Shown here one piece after another: positions 5,534 through 7,186 of a stretch of DNA of 7,186 nt. This stretch comes from DSNY01 sp016861185 (lineage in GTDB: Bacteria > Pseudomonadota > Gammaproteobacteria > Burkholderiales > Burkholderiaceae_F). A program made the translations under genes and the position numbers. The notes under the pieces are model-generated. The model did no database searches and was not told the origin of the DNA. It saw only the letters and a program-made list of their open reading frames with translations. The DNA lies in the NCBI GenBank assembly GCA_030263275.1, contig SZOR01000161.1, positions 1-7,186 on the forward strand, in the 5' to 3' direction. How positions within the stretch are numbered: position 1 is the first letter of the stretch; the number at the start of each line of letters is the position of its first letter.

Positions 5534-5554
5534 AACGCTTCCGATAAGCGTTTT
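5534..5554 (+). terminator. Hairpin terminator after the 30-residue ORF
   Basis: AACGCTT (5534-5540), loop CCGAT, AAGCGTT (5546-5552) is a perfect 7-base stem with a 5-base loop. The run TTTT (5551-5554) shares its first two T with the stem; on the other strand the stem is preceded by GAAAACG. The short T tract makes it a modest intrinsic terminator. The right arm with its loop contains GATAAGCG, similar to GATAAACG in the operator. Confidence 0.5.
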
Positions 5555-5608
5555 CACCCGGGTCGGCACCGCCGCTCCGGGTCGAACCGTCTTCGCCCGT
5601 TTTCGTTC

Positions 5609-5628
5609 GGCCGCGCCGCCGCGCGGCC
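5609..5628. other. GC-rich hairpin upstream of the 52-residue gene
   Basis: GGCCGCG (5609-5615), loop CCGCCG, CGCGGCC (5622-5628) forms a very stable 7-base all-GC stem. It ends 36 bases before the ATG at 5665. It could be an mRNA leader structure or a terminator without a T tract for the short upstream transcript. In such GC-rich DNA it may also be chance. Confidence 0.35.
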
Positions 5629-5664
5629 CGATTGCAGCACTACGTCTTCGCCGAGGAGAACGCG

Positions 5665-5823
5665 ATGAAAGCACGTCACGCAGCACCCAAACCGCGCAAC
5701 CCGCTGGTCGCGCTCGCCCGCTTCAAGCGCGCGGGCGCGCACCGCGGAGGCCGCGCGACCGGGCGGCAGGCCGCCCGCGCGGCGCTGCGCAAGGAGATCG
5801 ATGCCCTGAAAGAGGGGCCCTGA
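5665..5823 (+). CDS. 52-residue basic protein of a RNPLVA-x-A-x-F-x2-AG-type orphan family
   Basis: The start at ATG 5665 has GAGGAG six bases upstream, which decides against the TTG at 5632. The protein is short and basic: MKARHAAPKPRNPLVALARF, then KRAGAHRGG, a helical stretch ATGRQAARAALRKEIDALKE, and it ends GP. The combination PRNPLVA-x2-x-F-(R/K)-x-AG-x-HR followed by an Arg/Ala-rich helix is a pattern I associate with small hypothetical proteins in proteobacterial integrative elements, plasmids and prophages; this association is from memory and unverified. Possible nucleic-acid binding is suggested only by charge. It is followed after 49 bases by the 81-residue gene, which has a similar ribosome site, so they likely form a two-gene unit. 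Function unknown. Confidence 0.75.
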   Translation: MKARHAAPKPRNPLVALARFKRAGAHRGGRATGRQAARAALRKEIDALKEGP

Positions 5824-5872
5824 ACGAATCGCCGCGGCGCGACCCGTCGCGGCCCGACACGAGGAGAGTGTG

Positions 5873-6118
5873 ATGACTCGTACGATCAGATGGATTGCCG
5901 TCGGCGGCGCGCCGCCGACGCGAAGGATCGCCGCTGCGGCCTTGCTCGGCGCGAGCGCTGTGCTGGCTCGGCTCGCCGCCCGGCTGGACGCCGCGCGCAG
6001 CGCGCCCGAACGGCGCACGCTCGAATTCGCCGAGCTGAGGGTCGGCGGACGGCGCGGCGGCGCGCTCTACGAGGATGGCCGGCTCGTCGGCTGGCTGCCC
6101 GGCGTCACCCGGCTGTGA
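5873..6118 (+). CDS. 81-residue protein with C-terminal GALY-x-DG-x-LVGWLPGV-x-RL motif
   Basis: The start at ATG 5873 follows GAGGAG with six bases of spacing; a GTG one codon earlier is less likely. The N-terminal half (residues 1-45) is Ala/Arg-rich, with a hydrophobic stretch AAAALLGASAVLARLAA at about 20-36 that may be an amphipathic helix and not a membrane span. The C-terminal half holds the recognisable part: LEFAELRVGG (about 50-59), then GALYEDGRLVGWLPGVTRL to the end, a compact beta-type motif. Similar endings (EGALYVDG-x-LVG-x-LPGV-x-RL) occur in hypothetical proteins of proteobacterial mobile elements, to my recollection. Codons 10-16 lie inside a perfect 22-base palindrome. The partner is the 52-residue gene upstream. 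Function unknown. Confidence 0.72.
   Translation: MTRTIRWIAVGGAPPTRRIAAAALLGASAVLARLAARLDAARSAPERRTLEFAELRVGGRRGGALYEDGRLVGWLPGVTRL
5899..5920. repeat. Perfect 22-base palindrome inside the 81-residue gene
   Basis: CGTCGGCGGCG (5899-5909) is followed directly by its exact reverse complement (5910-5920) with no spacer. It encodes VGGAPPT-like residues 26 bases after the start codon. An mRNA hairpin here could lower translation. High GC raises the chance expectation, but eleven consecutive paired bases is still unusual. Confidence 0.6.
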
Positions 6119-6119
6119 T

Positions 6120-6140
6120 GGCCGGCGGTGAGCACCGGCC
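6120..6140. terminator. Candidate bidirectional hairpin between convergent genes
   Basis: GGCCGG (6120-6125) and CCGGCC (6135-6140) bracket CGGTGAGCA, and the inner GTG/CAC can extend the stem with a bulge. It sits in the 39-base gap between the plus-strand 81-residue gene and the minus-strand GNAT-like gene. There is no T tract on either side. Confidence 0.3.
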
Positions 6141-6157
6141 GTGAGCGGCGGACGCGT

Positions 6158-7186
6158 TCAGCGGAGCGCGAACAGCGCGTCGTGCAGGCGCGCGTGCGCG
6201 ACGAGCCGCAGCACGAATTCGCGTTCGCTGCGACCGCCCTTCGCGCGCAGCACGTCGCCGAGCGCGCGGCGCTCGGCGACGTGCCAGCGTTCGACACCGG
6301 GCAGCAGCAGCACGAGCGGCGCGCAGCGCTCCCACGCTCGTTGCTCGTCCGCGCTCGCCCCGCGCAGCGCGCCGCCGCAACGGCGCAGCGCGATGCGACT
6401 GCACTCGCGCAACGCCCCCTCGCGGTCGGCGCCGCCGAGGTCACCGAGCAGCCGCGCGACCGCGCGCCCGATCTGCGACACCGGCGGCAGCGGCAACGGC
6501 CGCGCGGGGTCCAGCTCGAAGAACAGATGCCTGCGCGCGAGCGCACGCAGCGTCGCTTCGCTCGACCGATCGCGCGGGTTGCGCTCGATGCGGGCAAGCT
6601 CCACCCGCACGATGCGTCGCGCGTCGGCCGCACGGGGTGCGAAGCCGAGCTTGAAATAGAACCACCACGCGCCCGACGCGATGCCCTCGTCGTTGTCGCT
6701 GCCGAGCTGGTACGGGTCGAGCGTGAACGACGTCGCGCCGAACACATGGTGCAGCATGGCCAGCATGCGCGCGAAGACGTAGGCGGATTCGCCGCCGCGG
6801 AACGTCTCGAAGGTGTTGAACGACAGCGCGGCCGAGCGGCCGATGAGGTCCGCCTGCAGATACCCGACCGGTACGCCGTTGTGCAGCGTCAGTCCGCCGT
6901 AGATCGCGGCGAGGGCGGCGCGCCGCTGCGGTTCGACGCCGTTGAGCAGAAACGCGTAGCCGTCGCCGTCGTCGACCCGCCAGACGTCGCCGGCGCTGCC
7001 GTAGGCGAAGGCGTCGAGGTCGCGTTGCCGCGCGACCATCGCACCGCGCGCCAGCTCGATCACGGCCTGCCCGTCGCGCGGCGACAGGCGGCGCAGCGCC
7101 CGCGGCGCGCGCGCGATCTCGCGCCGCAGGTCCGGGCGGCCGCGCCGCAGCGGGCCGGTCTGCCAGGCGATGCGCGCGCCGTCGAA
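6158..7186 (-). CDS. Large protein with a GNAT-like region (5' end outside window)
   Basis: 342 C-terminal residues are visible. The frame is open to the right edge, so the GTG at 7063 is probably internal. The central part resembles an acyltransferase (GNAT) fold. GVPVGYLQADLIGRSAALSFNTFE (visible residues about 104-127) looks like the paired central strands. FRGGESAYVFARMLAMLHHVFGATSF (129-154) has the glycine turn and helix where GNAT enzymes hold CoA, though not the canonical R/Q-x2-G-x-G/A. PYQLGSDNDEGIASGAWWFYFKLGFAP (158-184) has the Asn, small-residue and FYxKLGF features of GNAT C-terminal halves. The rest (190-342) is helical, Arg/Ala/Leu-rich and unrecognised. It probably belongs to a large hypothetical family, and the donor and acceptor are unknown. 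It is convergent with the small-gene unit and has the same codon style as feoB. Confidence 0.75.
   Translation of the reverse strand, partial: FDGARIAWQTGPLRRGRPDLRREIARAPRALRRLSPRDGQAVIELARGAMVARQRDLDAFAYGSAGDVWRVDDGDGYAFLLNGVEPQRRAALAAIYGGLTLHNGVPVGYLQADLIGRSAALSFNTFETFRGGESAYVFARMLAMLHHVFGATSFTLDPYQLGSDNDEGIASGAWWFYFKLGFAPRAADARRIVRVELARIERNPRDRSSEATLRALARRHLFFELDPARPLPLPPVSQIGRAVARLLGDLGGADREGALRECSRIALRRCGGALRGASADEQRAWERCAPLVLLLPGVERWHVAERRALGDVLRAKGGRSEREFVLRLVAHARLHDALFALR

Noticed and set aside
5319..6118. Toxin-antitoxin pair or known phage defence system
   Set aside because: None of the small proteins shows toxin, nuclease or antitoxin motifs I recognise; calling one would be invention.
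7061..7063. GTG as the start of the GNAT-like gene
   Set aside because: The frame stays open for 41 more codons to the edge with similar composition, so this is more likely an internal Val.

Overview
The window is high-GC DNA with ordinary proteobacterial Shine-Dalgarno sites. Its protein families (FeoB followed by a small Cys-rich partner, a CrgA-type LysR regulator, DUF2269) point to a betaproteobacterium of the Burkholderiales/Rhodocyclales type. The genus cannot be fixed from the sequence alone. There are no rRNA or tRNA genes and no CRISPR array.

Layout. (1) 1-1534, plus strand: the C-terminal membrane part of the ferrous-iron permease FeoB, cut by the left edge, overlapping by ATGA a 70-residue membrane protein with a C-x3-C-x2-C-x2-C cluster. 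This is the end of a feo operon. (2) 1535-1829: a gene-free stretch of degenerate, non-coding sequence. (3) 1830-4337: a self-contained accessory cassette. A three-gene minus-strand operon (ABM-fold monooxygenase-like protein, then two small multi-pass membrane proteins) is divergent from a LysR-type regulator across a 127-bp shared control region. (4) 4338-4736: gene-free. It holds a decayed C-terminal remnant of an IS5-type transposase and a second, inverted copy of a short degenerate motif also found in region 2. (5) 4737-6118, plus strand: a HTH regulator, then a probable repressible promoter with a perfect 8+4+8 palindrome, a 30-residue ORF followed at once by a hairpin terminator, and two small orphan genes of 52 and 81 residues. 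(6) 6158-7186, minus strand: the C-terminal 342 residues of a large protein with a GNAT-like region, running off the right edge.

How it fits together. Regions 1, 5 and 6 share a GCG/CGC/CTC-rich codon style, whereas 1830-4337 reads differently (more GCC, GTG, CTG, AAG) and is bordered by IS and repeat debris. I read the LysR-ABM-membrane unit as an acquired cassette that landed between the feo operon and the HTH module. The most intriguing part is 4700-6118: the HTH gene's own start region and the palindromic promoter share the 9-mer TTTATCATC, which suggests one small regulatory circuit controlling a micro-ORF and perhaps the two orphan genes. No known complete defence or mobile system can be assigned; the novelty claims are hypotheses.
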